Source: Thiemannella venezuelensis (GTDB taxonomy: Bacteria; Actinomycetota; Actinomycetes; Streptosporangiales; Streptosporangiaceae). Taken from it: DNA of 64,000 nt. Positions 19,645 to 27,980 of this stretch are shown here, piece after piece (position 1 is the first letter of the stretch; the number at the start of each line of letters is the position of its first letter). The stretch lies in assembly GCF_014203605.1 (NCBI RefSeq), contig NZ_JACHJJ010000023.1, positions 1 to 64,000 on the forward strand, given 5' to 3'. The notes under the pieces were generated by a model, which was given only the letters and a program-made list of their open reading frames with translations, did not search any database and was not told the origin of the DNA. The translations under genes were made by a program, and so were the position numbers.

Positions 19645-21087
19645 GTGTCTGAGATATCGCGATTACGACGTTATGTTCCGGAGCGTCAGGACCTCCGGGT
19701 CCGCTGGCGGCTCTCGGTGACGGAGTTCCTCTTCACGCCCCTGCTCATGGTCCTCGGCTCCGTCGCGCTCGCCGCCGGAGCCGTTCTCGTGGACATGTCC
19801 TCACCGGACTGGCCCGGTGAGGTCCGGGGCCTCTTCCTGCGCCTGTTCCCGCACGACAACCTCGTCAGCATGCTGCGGGTGGTCGCGACCGGACTGGTGA
19901 CGGTGACCACGCTCACGCTCTCGGCGCTGCTGGTGGCGATCTCGCACACCGCCACGACCGTCGCGCCCGTCGTGTTCGACCAGTTCCTGCGGCGCAGGGC
20001 CAACCAGGCGTACCTGGGCTACGTCGCCGGCTGCGCCACCTACACCTACCTCGTCATGGCCGTCATGCGGCCCGAGTGGGCCGGGGTCGGAGCGCTGCTG
20101 GCGCTCGCCCTGGCCGCCGCGGCGCTGGTCCTGCTGGTGTTCATGGGCTACGTCATGATCGACCAGATGCGCCCGACCTCCGTGGTGCGCTCGATCCAGG
20201 ACCTCGCCTTCAAGGCCAGGCTCCGCCAGCTCCCCCTGCTCGCCCGCTCCCGGGCCCGGCCGCTCCTCGACGGCGAGCCCGTCCCGGTGACCACCCGGGC
20301 GACCGGCTACGTGGTCGACATCAGCACGGCCCGGCTGGCCAAGCTGCTCGCCCCCACCGGGGACGCCGTCGAGGTCGCCTTCCAGGTGCGGATCGGCGAC
20401 CTGCTCGCCTACGGCGACACCGTCGCCCGGATCCGCGGCGGCAGCGAGGCGCAGCGCCGTACGGTCGCCGACAACGTGCTCGACTGCGTCACGATCGACC
20501 GGGTCCGCAACGCAGACGTCGACCCCGACCACGCCGTCGAGCAGCTGGGCAACGTCGCCTGGGCGGCCACCTCCACCCGGCAGAACCCGGACGTCGCACT
20601 CGCCTCCGTCGGCGCGCTGCGCGACCTGTCGGCCCGCTGCGCCGCCGCCGGGATCCCGGACGCGCAGGCGTACGGCGGGCCGCTGCCGGTGGTCTACGAC
20701 GACGCCATGCAGCGGCGGATCGTGGCGGCCCTGGTCGACCTGGTGGTGGTCAGCACCTCCTCCCGGCAGCACCAGACCTGCGCCGTGGCGCTGTCCACCC
20801 TCGCCGAGATCCTGCCCCAGCTGGGGGAGCGGGACCGGGACGTCGCGGTCAGGAGCCTGCAGCGGGCGCTCCCGGCGACCCTGTCGCACGTGGCCAGCGT
20901 GGAGATGGGCCGCGGGCTGGCCAAGCTGCGGGCCGCGTTCGACACGATCGGCCGCGAGGACATGGCCGACCAGGTCCGCGACATGGGCCCCCGGCTGGTC
21001 AGGGAGAACGGCCTCGACGACGGCGACCTCATCGACCACCTCGACGACTACGACATCACCGGCCCGCGGCCGTTCCGGTACCGCTGA
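19645..21087 (+). CDS. DUF2254 family membrane protein
   Basis: The 480-residue protein has four hydrophobic segments in its first 180 residues (around FLFTPLLMVLGSVALAAGAVLV, LVTVTTLTLSALLVAIS, AYLGYVAGCATYTYLVMAV and LLALALAAAALVLLVFMGY), then a soluble C-terminal region. This matches DUF2254, a conserved membrane family of unknown function. The soluble part includes a YVVDISTARLAKLL and GDAVEVAFQVRIGDLLAYGD-like barrel segment. The GTG start at 19645 lies 9 bases from a sigma-B-type -10. No clear ribosome site is present, consistent with a leaderless or near-leaderless message. Confidence 0.85.
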   Translation: MSEISRLRRYVPERQDLRVRWRLSVTEFLFTPLLMVLGSVALAAGAVLVDMSSPDWPGEVRGLFLRLFPHDNLVSMLRVVATGLVTVTTLTLSALLVAISHTATTVAPVVFDQFLRRRANQAYLGYVAGCATYTYLVMAVMRPEWAGVGALLALALAAAALVLLVFMGYVMIDQMRPTSVVRSIQDLAFKARLRQLPLLARSRARPLLDGEPVPVTTRATGYVVDISTARLAKLLAPTGDAVEVAFQVRIGDLLAYGDTVARIRGGSEAQRRTVADNVLDCVTIDRVRNADVDPDHAVEQLGNVAWAATSTRQNPDVALASVGALRDLSARCAAAGIPDAQAYGGPLPVVYDDAMQRRIVAALVDLVVVSTSSRQHQTCAVALSTLAEILPQLGERDRDVAVRSLQRALPATLSHVASVEMGRGLAKLRAAFDTIGREDMADQVRDMGPRLVRENGLDDGDLIDHLDDYDITGPRPFRYR

Positions 21088-21146
21088 CCGCGGGGCGCGG
21101 CGGGTCCGAGGGGATCCGGCGCCTCCTCCGTGCGGCGCCGTACGGC

Positions 21147-21821
21147 CTATCCCTCGACGTCGGTGGCGCCGTGCGGCGCGCCGACCGGCTTGGACTCGGG
21201 GGAGCCCCGCTGGCGCAGGTAGACGGAGAGCACCACCATCGACAGCACCGCGAGGAACTCCGACTGCCAGTTCTGCAGGGTGCGGTTCCAGAAGTCGGCC
21301 GAGACGACGTACTCCCCCCAGCCCAGCGGATCCTGGAGCCGGGCGAGCTGCTGGGAGTTGTGGGCGGCCCGGCCGGCGACCGACTGGGCCAGCCACGAGA
21401 GCAGGAAGACGAGCCCCATCACCGCGCCGAGGGAGTTGCCGTACAGCTTCTGCCGGAGGCCGGCCGTCCTGGCCCACGCCGGGCTGTCCGGGCCGGCGTA
21501 CCGCCCGACCTGCTGCTTCTCGTCGCTCTCCGGCCCCTCGTCGCCGGGTTTCTTCGACTCCGGGGAGCCGCGCTGCACCCACCAGACCGTGGCCATGATG
21601 AAGAGCAGGAACTGCAGGTACTCCGACTGCCAGTTCTCCGCGACGTCGACGGCGAACTCCGAGGACGTGACGTACTCCGGCCAGGAGACCGCGGCCCCGC
21701 CCTCGGCGCGCTGCCGATCGTTGTAGGCGGAGTTGCCCGCCACCGACTGGCCGGTCAGCGCGAGCACGAACAGGAGCAGGAAGAACAGGCTGAGCGCGTT
21801 GTCCTTGAGGAAGCGTCGCAC
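21147..21821 (-). CDS. DUF6766 family membrane protein with internal duplication
   Basis: The 224-residue protein has four membrane helices arranged as two similar halves. Residues about 10-92 and 135-215 share the order LTGQSVAG / WLAQSVAG, W..YV.S..F, NWQSE(Y/F)L and (V/L)..RGSPESK. This is a clear tandem duplication within the gene. The function of the family is not known. It starts at GTG 21821 with AGGGGA upstream, 9 bases after the 27-codon gene. It is the last gene of a three-gene minus-strand operon (lipoprotein, small peptide, DUF6766). Confidence 0.75.
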   Translation of the reverse strand: MRRFLKDNALSLFFLLLFVLALTGQSVAGNSAYNDRQRAEGGAAVSWPEYVTSSEFAVDVAENWQSEYLQFLLFIMATVWWVQRGSPESKKPGDEGPESDEKQQVGRYAGPDSPAWARTAGLRQKLYGNSLGAVMGLVFLLSWLAQSVAGRAAHNSQQLARLQDPLGWGEYVVSADFWNRTLQNWQSEFLAVLSMVVLSVYLRQRGSPESKPVGAPHGATDVEG

Positions 21822-21830
21822 GGGCGTCCC

Positions 21831-21914
21831 CTAACGGTCGATCAGGCCGACGGCGAGCAGGTAGACCAGGCCGGCCGAGATGATGACGAGGGTCGTGACG
21901 AACATCAGGCGCAT
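21831..21914 (-). CDS. 27-residue single-helix membrane peptide
   Basis: A short frame with ATG at 21914 and TAG at 21831, encoding a basic start (MRLMF) and one hydrophobic helix (VTTLVIISAGLVYLLAVGLI) ending in DR. It begins 2 bases after the lipoprotein stop and ends 9 bases before DUF6766, so translation is probably coupled. The clean signal-anchor profile supports a real small membrane protein rather than a chance frame. Confidence 0.5.
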   Translation of the reverse strand: MRLMFVTTLVIISAGLVYLLAVGLIDR

Positions 21915-21916
21915 CT

Positions 21917-22315
21917 TCAGCCCTCCACCTCGCAGTCGTACGGCAGGTCGCCGCGGGGCCGGCAACCCGCCCCGCGCACCAGCCAGCCCTGCGCGAAGCG
22001 GTGCAGGAAGACGGTGTCGCGCGCCAGCCGCACCTGGGCCTCGTCCCCCCAGACCTGGGCACCCGTCACCTCGCCGCCGGGCAGGCCGAGCGCCAGGACG
22101 GCCTGCCCGCACGTACCGTCTCCGGTCCGGAGGCTCTCGGCGGCCTCGGGGGTCAGCAGCGCGCAGGCCCGCTCGCCCTGCCCGCCCGCCACCGCGGCGT
22201 AGAACCGCTCCGCGGCCTGCCGCGCGGCCGTCTCACCGGTGGACGAGCACCCGGCCGACCCCGTGGCCAGAGCGGTCAGGGCCGCTGCGGCGGCGAGCGT
22301 GGTTCGCGTGGTCAT
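21917..22315 (-). CDS. Small lipoprotein, function unknown
   Basis: The 132-residue protein has a signal peptide ending in lipobox GSAGC (cysteine about residue 23), predicting a lipid-anchored extracellular protein. The mature part is NTF2-like in flavour (AAERFYAAVAGGQGERACALLTPEA, then a C-terminal strand-rich region with four cysteines that could form disulfides). AGGAGG precedes the ATG at 22315 with a 5-base spacer. It heads the operon with the 27-residue peptide and DUF6766. Confidence 0.75.
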   Translation of the reverse strand: MTTRTTLAAAAALTALATGSAGCSSTGETAARQAAERFYAAVAGGQGERACALLTPEAAESLRTGDGTCGQAVLALGLPGGEVTGAQVWGDEAQVRLARDTVFLHRFAQGWLVRGAGCRPRGDLPYDCEVEG

Positions 22316-22345
22316 CAGCCCCTCCTGCCCCACCGGCCGCGAAAG

Positions 22346-23362
22346 TCACGCCGGCAGGTCGTCCAGGACGGCCGGATGCTCCCGGGTGACCGCGGAGACC
22401 CCGCCGGACCCGGTGGCCTCGGCGATCAGGCGGTCCCAGTCGGCCAGGAACCGGCCCAGGCCGTAGCGGGCCAGGGCGGCGGCGCGGGCGGTCCTGCCGA
22501 CCTGGCGGGCCAGCTCGGGCTCGCCGACGAAGGCGTCCAGGGCGGCGGTGAGCACGGAGACGCGGGTCGAGACCACGCCCGCCTCCGGCGGCACCGCCTC
22601 CACCGCCTCGGTGGCGGCCAGCGCCACCACCGGCATGCCGAGCATCATGGCCTCGATCAGGGACAGGCCGAGCGAGGTCCACCGGTAGGGGTGCAGGTAG
22701 ACGCGGCGCCTGGCCAGTTCGGCGTGCATCGCCGCCTGCGGCAGGTCCTCGAAGACGCCCAGCGGGATGCCGAGGTGGTCCGGCAGGCCGGTGACCTTCA
22801 TGCCGAAGACGTCCAGCGGCGCCTCCTCGGCGAACTGCGGCAGCAGGTCGGCGCCGGCGACCCGCTCGCGCCGGACCGGCTCGTTGACCACGACGCCCGC
22901 CCGGGGCAGCTCGCCGGTGTAGAGGTGGCCGGGGTCGACGACGCCGTGCTCGATCACGCGGGTGGGGGCCCGGCCGCAGTCCCAGAACAGGCGGTTGAAG
23001 TGGGTCACGTGGACCACGGGGACGTCGGCGCGCTCGGCCAGCGGGTGCAGGGTGGCCGGGACGTCCCCCTTGGGGGTGTTGTGCTCGACGTAGACGGCCG
23101 GCACGTCCCGGCCTGGGCGGCGGCCCAGCCACTCGGCGGCCAGGTCGAGCTCGTGCGGGCGCTGCAGGACGACCAGGTCCACGTCCTCGTCGCGGAGCCG
23201 GTCGGCGGGCACCTCGCGGGCGGCCTCCGGCCAGGGGTAGGTCCGCGCCCGGCCGCGTCCGTCGGGACCCCGGTCAGGGGTGGCGGGGACCAGGTAGTCG
23301 TGGGCGCCGTGCACGAACGACGTGGTCCACGAGCCGTGCACGTGCCAGAGCAGGATCCTCAC
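22346..23362 (-). CDS. Glycosyltransferase, GT4-like
   Basis: 338 residues with a two-Rossmann GT-B layout. The C-terminal signature LGLSLIEAMMLGMPVVALAATEAVEAVP carries the EX7E-like donor-binding region of GT4 enzymes. The N-terminal acceptor half begins RILLWHVHGSWTTSFVHG. Its GTG overlaps the stop of the gmhB-like gene (GTGA), so the two are coupled. By context it probably adds a sugar to the heptose-containing glycan made by the divergent operon. It is likely cytoplasmic or peripheral to the membrane. The donor sugar cannot be told. Confidence 0.8.
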   Translation of the reverse strand: MRILLWHVHGSWTTSFVHGAHDYLVPATPDRGPDGRGRARTYPWPEAAREVPADRLRDEDVDLVVLQRPHELDLAAEWLGRRPGRDVPAVYVEHNTPKGDVPATLHPLAERADVPVVHVTHFNRLFWDCGRAPTRVIEHGVVDPGHLYTGELPRAGVVVNEPVRRERVAGADLLPQFAEEAPLDVFGMKVTGLPDHLGIPLGVFEDLPQAAMHAELARRRVYLHPYRWTSLGLSLIEAMMLGMPVVALAATEAVEAVPPEAGVVSTRVSVLTAALDAFVGEPELARQVGRTARAAALARYGLGRFLADWDRLIAEATGSGGVSAVTREHPAVLDDLPA

Positions 23363-23991
23363 CGCGCCACCTCCGCCGTCTCTACGGTCTCCGCCGTCTC
23401 CGCTGCGCCGGTCGCGCCCGCCGTGCCGCGGGGCTCCGACGCCTCGCGGGGCTCCGCCGTCCCGCCGAGGGCCAGGGAGACCGCGGCGGCGAGGTCGGCG
23501 GCGACCTCCCCGGCGGCGGCGACCTCCCCGGGCAGTGTCACCTCCGTCGGCACCAGGATGCCCCGCGCCCCGGCGGCGCGGGCGGCCTCGACGTCCCTGC
23601 CGATGTCGCCGATCACCACGCAGTCGCGGGCGTCCACGCCGAGCGCCGCCGCCGCCTGCAGGACCAGCCCGGGGGCGGGCTTGCGGCACGCGCACCCGTC
23701 GGCGTCGTCGTGCGGGCAGACCGCCCACACGTCGAACGGGCCGAGCAGCTCCTCGACGCGGGCGTTCACCGCCGCCAGCTCGCCGGCCCCGATCAGGCCC
23801 CTGGCGACGCCGGACTGGTTGCTCACCACCCCGACCGGCACGCCCGCGCGGCGGATCCGGTCCACCGCGGCGCGACCGCCCGGAATGGCTTCGACCATTT
23901 CCGGATCATTGTTGTAAGGGACGTCGTAAATAAGGGTTCCGTCGCGGTCGAATAGCACGGCGGCGGGTCGTCTCCTGTGCGGCACCGGCAC
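23359..23991 (-). CDS. gmhB: D-glycero-D-manno-heptose 1,7-bisphosphate 7-phosphatase-like HAD hydrolase
   Basis: The 210-residue HAD-IIIA protein has nucleophile motif FDRDGTL (Asp15/Asp17), a VSNQSGVARG loop, the GmhB-type zinc motif CPHDDADGCACRKP and the closing acidic motif VIGDIGRDVEAA. GmhB removes the C7 phosphate of heptose bisphosphate between the kinase and adenylyltransferase steps of HldE, both encoded in the divergent operon. The last 45 residues (alanine/glutamate-rich) extend past the usual end. It is the first gene of the leftward unit, followed by a glycosyltransferase. Confidence 0.85.
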   Translation of the reverse strand: MPVPHRRRPAAVLFDRDGTLIYDVPYNNDPEMVEAIPGGRAAVDRIRRAGVPVGVVSNQSGVARGLIGAGELAAVNARVEELLGPFDVWAVCPHDDADGCACRKPAPGLVLQAAAALGVDARDCVVIGDIGRDVEAARAAGARGILVPTEVTLPGEVAAAGEVAADLAAAVSLALGGTAEPREASEPRGTAGATGAAETAETVETAEVAR

Positions 23992-24060
23992 CTCCGGAGG
24001 GATTGTTCGTCAACCTAATCCGCTACCCGGACGTCCGGAGGTTAACCCCAAAAAAACTAC

Positions 24061-24099
24061 TTACAGTGACAAATTGCAGCTTGCAGGCCTCCTAGCTGC
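24061..24099. promoter_or_regulatory. A/T-rich divergent promoter region with inverted repeat
   Basis: The gap 23992-24171 between the two heptose-cluster units contains the most A/T-rich stretch nearby (around 24045-24075). An inverted repeat GCAGCT (24076-24081) / AGCTGC (24094-24099) spans 24 bases. It probably holds both promoters. No sigma-factor hexamers could be assigned with confidence. Confidence 0.35.
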
Positions 24100-24122
24100 A
24101 CTTCTACCAGAGGGAAGTGTTT

Positions 24123-24136
24123 GAGAAGCGCTTCTC
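24123..24136. promoter_or_regulatory. Perfect 14-bp palindrome upstream of the carbamoyltransferase operon
   Basis: GAGAAGCGCTTCTC, 36 bases before the ATG at 24172. The central GCGC and symmetric A/T flanks resemble LacI/GalR-type operators. It lies downstream of the likely promoter, where a repressor would block transcription of the whole heptose operon. No cognate regulator is encoded nearby. Confidence 0.5.
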
Positions 24137-24171
24137 TCGGTAGTGGTTAGGCATCAGCGGGAGGCGAGTCC

Positions 24172-25812
24172 ATGAATTTTCTGGGGTTAAACGCGATCTT
24201 TCATGACCCGGCAGCGGCCCTTGTGGTCGACGGTGAAGTGGTGGCGGCCGCCGAAGAGGAAAGGTTCAGCCGCCGCAAGCACGGAAAACGTCCCGTCCCC
24301 TTCTCGTCCTGGGAGCTCCCCGAGCAGGCCGCCGCGTGGTGCCTGCGGCAGGCGGGCCTGCGGCCCGAGGACCTCGACGCGGTCGCCTACTCCTACGACC
24401 CGGCGCTCGTGCGCCCCGGGCAGCAGGGCCTGGACGAGCGCTGGGAGGACCTGCGCACCACCTACGCCCACCGGGCCCCGGCCTTCCTGGCCACCGCCCT
24501 GCCCGGCCTCGACCCCGCCCAGGTCCGCTACGTGCCCCACCACGTCGCGCACGCCGCCTCGGCCGGGCTGGCCGCGCCGTACCGGGACTCGGCGGTGCTG
24601 GTCTGCGACGGCCGCGGCGAGGCGGTCTCCCACCTGGCCGGTCGCTACACCGGCGGCGAGCTGACCGTCCTGGCCACCCAGGAGCTGCCGCACTCCCTCG
24701 GGCTGATGTACGAGGAGGTCACCGAGCACCTGGGCTTCCTGCGCTCCAGCGACGAGTACAAGGTCATGGCGCTGGCCTCCTACGGCGAGCCCCGCTTCCT
24801 GGGGGAGCTGCGCGAGCTGATCCACGCCACCGGCGACGGCGGCTTCCGCGTCGGCCCGATCGACTGGGGCGGCTACGCCAAGGCCCTCGACAGGGGCGAG
24901 GAGTGGTCGGCCGACCACGCCGACCTCGCCGCCAGCGTGCAGAAACGGCTGGAGGAGGTCCTGCTCGACCTGGCCCGCTGGCTGCACGAGCGCACCGGCG
25001 AGCGGTGCCTGACCATGGCCGGGGGCGTGGCCCTCAACTGCGTGGCCAACACCCGGCTGCTGGCCGAGGGCCCCTTCGAGGAGCTCTGGGTGCAGCCCGC
25101 CGCCGGAGACGCCGGCACCGCGCTCGGCGGGGCGCTGCACCTGGCCCAGGCGGCCGGGGAGCCGGCCGCGCCGATGCCCGGCGCCGACCTCGGCCGGGGC
25201 TGGACCGACGAGGAGCTGGCGAGCTGGCTGCAGACGGCGCGGGTGCCCTACGAGCGCCCCGCCGACCTGGCCGCCGCGGTCGCCGCCGAGCTGGCCGCCG
25301 ACCGGATCGTCGCGTGGTTCCAGGGGCGCAGCGAGTACGGCCCGCGCGCGCTCGGCCGCCGCTCCCTGCTGGCCCACCCCGGACGGGCCGCCAACACCGA
25401 GCGGCTCAACGACGTCAAGGGCCGCGAGCAGTTCCGCCCGATCGCCCCGATGGTGCTCGCCGAGCGCGCAGGGGAGATCTTCGAGCGCGGGCCGGTGCCC
25501 AGCCCCTACATGCTCTTCGTCCACGACGTGCGGCCCGAGTGGCGCGAGCGCATCCCGGCCGTCGTGCACGTCGACGGCACCGCCCGCATCCAGACGGTGG
25601 AGCGGGCCGACGACCCGCTGATGGCCAGGACGCTGGAGGAGTTCGAGGCCAGGACCGGGATCCCGGTGGTGGTCAACACCAGCCTCAACACGGCCGGGCG
25701 GCCCATGGTCGACGACCCCCGCGACGCGCTGGAGTGCTTCGGCTCCGCGCCGGTGGACCTGCTCGTGCTCGGCCCGTACCTGGTCCGGCGGGGGCAGGTG
25801 TTCGCATCATGA
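24172..25812 (+). CDS. O-carbamoyltransferase, NodU/CmcH/TobZ family
   Basis: The 546-residue protein has the two-domain layout of the family. The N-terminal Kae1-like ASKHA domain (GLNAIFHDPAAALVVDG; metal-binding histidines in HHVAHAASA) makes carbamoyl-adenylate from carbamoyl phosphate and ATP. The C-terminal YrdC-like region (QGRSEYGPRALGRRSLLAHP; REQFRPIAPMV) completes transfer to a sugar hydroxyl. In this cluster the acceptor is presumably a sugar of the heptose glycan. It starts the rightward operon behind an AT-rich promoter region and ends in a 4-base overlap with the GT2 gene. The GGGAGG ribosome site is 10 bases upstream of ATG 24172. Confidence 0.9.
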   Translation: MNFLGLNAIFHDPAAALVVDGEVVAAAEEERFSRRKHGKRPVPFSSWELPEQAAAWCLRQAGLRPEDLDAVAYSYDPALVRPGQQGLDERWEDLRTTYAHRAPAFLATALPGLDPAQVRYVPHHVAHAASAGLAAPYRDSAVLVCDGRGEAVSHLAGRYTGGELTVLATQELPHSLGLMYEEVTEHLGFLRSSDEYKVMALASYGEPRFLGELRELIHATGDGGFRVGPIDWGGYAKALDRGEEWSADHADLAASVQKRLEEVLLDLARWLHERTGERCLTMAGGVALNCVANTRLLAEGPFEELWVQPAAGDAGTALGGALHLAQAAGEPAAPMPGADLGRGWTDEELASWLQTARVPYERPADLAAAVAAELAADRIVAWFQGRSEYGPRALGRRSLLAHPGRAANTERLNDVKGREQFRPIAPMVLAERAGEIFERGPVPSPYMLFVHDVRPEWRERIPAVVHVDGTARIQTVERADDPLMARTLEEFEARTGIPVVVNTSLNTAGRPMVDDPRDALECFGSAPVDLLVLGPYLVRRGQVFAS

Positions 25813-26816
25813 TCACCGTGGTCATCCCGACGATCGGCAGGCCCACCCTCGCCGCGACCCTCGCCGCGCTGGACCCGCGGACCGAGGTCATCGTGGTCGA
25901 CGACCGCCCCGACGAGATCATCGATCCCCTGCCCGAGCCTCCGGCGGGCGGACCGCCGCCGGCCGGGGCCGCGTCCGTGCCCTCCGACCACGACGTCCTG
26001 GGCGCGCTGCGCGCCGGGGGCGGCCGGGTCCGGGTGCTGCGCTCCGGCGGACGGGGGCCCGCCGCCGCCAGGAACACCGGCTGGCGCGCGGCCGGCACGC
26101 CGTGGGTGGTGTTCCTCGACGACGACGTGGTCCCCGAGCCCGGCTGGGACAAGGCGGTCCGCGCCGACCTGGAGGACCTCCCCGCCGACGTGGGCGGGAG
26201 CCAGGGGCGCATCGAGGTCCCCCTGCCGGCGGACCGCAGGCCCACCGACGCCGAGCGCAACACCGCGGGCCTGGCGACCGCCGAGTGGATCACCGCGGAC
26301 ATGGCCTACCGGCGGGCCGCGCTGGAGCGGACCGGCGGGTTCGACGAGCGCTTCCCCCGCGCCTACCGGGAGGACGCCGACCTGGCGCTGCGGGTGCGGG
26401 CGGCGGGCTACCGGCTGGTGCGCGGCGAGCGCACCACCAGGCACCCGGTCCGCGACGACGGGTTCTGGGCCAGCGTGCGCTTCCAGCGCGGCAACGCCGA
26501 CGACGCGCTGATGCGGCGCGTGCACGGTCCCGCCTGGCGGGCCGCGCTCGGCGGCGCGCCGGGACGGCTGCGCAGGCACGCCCTCGTCACCGGCGCGGGC
26601 CTGCTCGCGGTCGGCGCGGGACTGGCGGGCCGCAGGGGCGCGGCCGCGGCGGCGGGAGCGGTGTGGGCGCTGCTCACCGCGGAGTTCGCCTGGGCGCGCA
26701 TCGCCCCGGGGCCGCGCACGGCGGAGGAGATCCGGCGGATGGCGGTCACGAGCGTGGCCATCCCTCCGGCGGCCTGCGCGCACCGCCTCCGGGGCGAGAT
26801 CCGGGTCCGCCGGTGA
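25809..26816 (+). CDS. Family 2 glycosyltransferase
   Basis: 335 residues with a GT-A fold: N-terminal ITVVIPTIGRPTLAATL, metal-binding FLDDDVVPEPGW, acceptor-side TADMAYRRAALERTGGFDERF and the YREDADLALRVRAAG catalytic region. The C-terminal third is hydrophobic (around VTGAGLLAVGAGLAG and AAGAVWALLTAEF), suggesting membrane attachment. The ATG overlaps the carbamoyltransferase stop (ATGA) and its own stop overlaps the GT9 start (GTGA). An unusual proline/glycine-rich insert (about residues 40-65) follows the first strand. Donor and acceptor are unknown. Confidence 0.87.
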   Translation: MITVVIPTIGRPTLAATLAALDPRTEVIVVDDRPDEIIDPLPEPPAGGPPPAGAASVPSDHDVLGALRAGGGRVRVLRSGGRGPAAARNTGWRAAGTPWVVFLDDDVVPEPGWDKAVRADLEDLPADVGGSQGRIEVPLPADRRPTDAERNTAGLATAEWITADMAYRRAALERTGGFDERFPRAYREDADLALRVRAAGYRLVRGERTTRHPVRDDGFWASVRFQRGNADDALMRRVHGPAWRAALGGAPGRLRRHALVTGAGLLAVGAGLAGRRGAAAAAGAVWALLTAEFAWARIAPGPRTAEEIRRMAVTSVAIPPAACAHRLRGEIRVRR

Positions 26817-27955
26817 CGGCTCCTGCGAAGGGCCCCGCGGCGGGCGGTACGGCGGGACCCGCGGGAACGGTGCTCGTGGCGCGCGTCGACAACGCCGGCG
26901 ACGTCCTGCTGGCCGGTCCGGCGATCCGGGCGGTCGCCGCCGGGGCGCGCGAGGTCGTCCTGCTGGCAGGCCCGCACGGCCGGGCCGCGGGAGAGCTGCT
27001 GCCCGGCGTCTCCCGGGTGATCGAGTGGCGCACCCCGTGGATCGACCCAGAGCCGCAGCCGGTGACCGGCCCGCACACCGCGCGGCTGATCAGGACCGTC
27101 CGCCGGGCGGCCCCCGAGCACGCCCTGATCCTGACCTCCTTCCACCAGTCCCCGCTCCCGCTGGCGCTGCTGCTCCGGCTCGCCGGAGTGCCCAGGATCT
27201 CCGCGATCAGCACCGACTACCCCGGCTCCCTGCTCGACCTGAGGCGGGTCGTCGACGAGGACGCGGACGTGCCCGAGGCCGAGCGCATGCTCGGCCTGGC
27301 CCGGGCGGCGGGGTTCGAGCTGCCGCCCGGCGACGACGGCGGGCTCGCCGTGCGCCGCCCGCTCCCGGAGGTCCGGCACCTGGCCGGGCCGCCCGGCTAC
27401 GTGGCCGTGCACCCCGGTGTCTCGGCGCCCGCGCGGGCCTGGCCGGCCGAGAGCTGGTCCGGCCTGGTCCGGCGCCTCTCCGCCGCGGGGTGGCGGGTCG
27501 TGGTGACCGGCAGCCCCGGCGAGAGCGGGCTCACCGCGCGGATCGCCGGGTCCGCCCGCACCGGTCCGCCCGCCGGCGGGCCGCGGATCCAGGCGGGGGC
27601 GGCGGGCGGGGAGCCCGGGACCGTCGTCGACCTGGGAGGGCTGACCACCTTCGCCGAACTCGCGGCGGTGCTCGCCGGGGCGAGCGTCGCCGTGGCGGCC
27701 AACACCGGTCCCGCGCACCTGGCGGCGGCGGTCGGCACCCCGGTCGTCAGCCTGTTCGCACCCGTCGTCCCGGCCGCCCGCTGGGCGCCGTACGGCGTCT
27801 CCTCCGCGGTCCTGGGGGACCAGGACGCCCCCTGCCGGGGCACCAGGGCCAGGACCTGCCCGGTCCCCGGCCATCCCTGCCTGTCGTCCGTGCCGGAGGA
27901 GCAGGTCGCCGAGGCCGTCCGCCGCCTGGCCGTACGGCAGGAGGCAGTCGTATGA
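26813..27955 (+). CDS. GT9 glycosyltransferase, ADP-heptose:LPS heptosyltransferase-like
   Basis: 380 residues of GT-B type. It starts VLVARVDNAGDVLLAGPAIRA, has the GT9 nucleotide-sugar-binding segment VAVHPGVSAPARAWP and the C-terminal VAANTGPAHLAAAVGTPVVSLFAP signature with the donor-contacting Asn-Thr-Gly-Pro. In Gram-negatives this family moves heptose from ADP-heptose to LPS core. Here, with gmhA/hldE/gmhB in the same cluster, ADP-heptose is the expected donor but the acceptor cannot be LPS. A cysteine-bearing segment CRGTRARTCPVPGHPC near residue 340 is unusual. GTG overlaps the GT2 stop. Confidence 0.87.
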   Translation: MTAPAKGPAAGGTAGPAGTVLVARVDNAGDVLLAGPAIRAVAAGAREVVLLAGPHGRAAGELLPGVSRVIEWRTPWIDPEPQPVTGPHTARLIRTVRRAAPEHALILTSFHQSPLPLALLLRLAGVPRISAISTDYPGSLLDLRRVVDEDADVPEAERMLGLARAAGFELPPGDDGGLAVRRPLPEVRHLAGPPGYVAVHPGVSAPARAWPAESWSGLVRRLSAAGWRVVVTGSPGESGLTARIAGSARTGPPAGGPRIQAGAAGGEPGTVVDLGGLTTFAELAAVLAGASVAVAANTGPAHLAAAVGTPVVSLFAPVVPAARWAPYGVSSAVLGDQDAPCRGTRARTCPVPGHPCLSSVPEEQVAEAVRRLAVRQEAVV

Positions 27956-27980
27956 GGCCGAAGGAGGCAGTCGTATGAGG
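27939..27980 (+). repeat. 19-bp direct duplication of ribosome site and start codon
   Basis: Two identical 19-base copies, 27939-27957 and 27962-27980, each containing GGAGG, GTATGAGG and therefore a ribosome site with a start codon. The first copy lies across the GT9 stop; the second supplies the GT4 start at 27975. The duplication creates the mini-frame at 27952-27978. Confidence 0.85.
27952..27978 (+). CDS. 8-codon bridging mini-frame (duplicated start)
   Basis: ATG at 27952 overlaps the GT9 stop (ATGA); the frame encodes MRPKEAVV and its TGA overlaps the GT4 ATG at 27975 (ATGA). Both junctions and the ribosome site were made by the 19-bp duplication. It is most likely a translational coupling device or a neutral by-product. 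Confidence 0.3.
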   Translation: MRPKEAVV

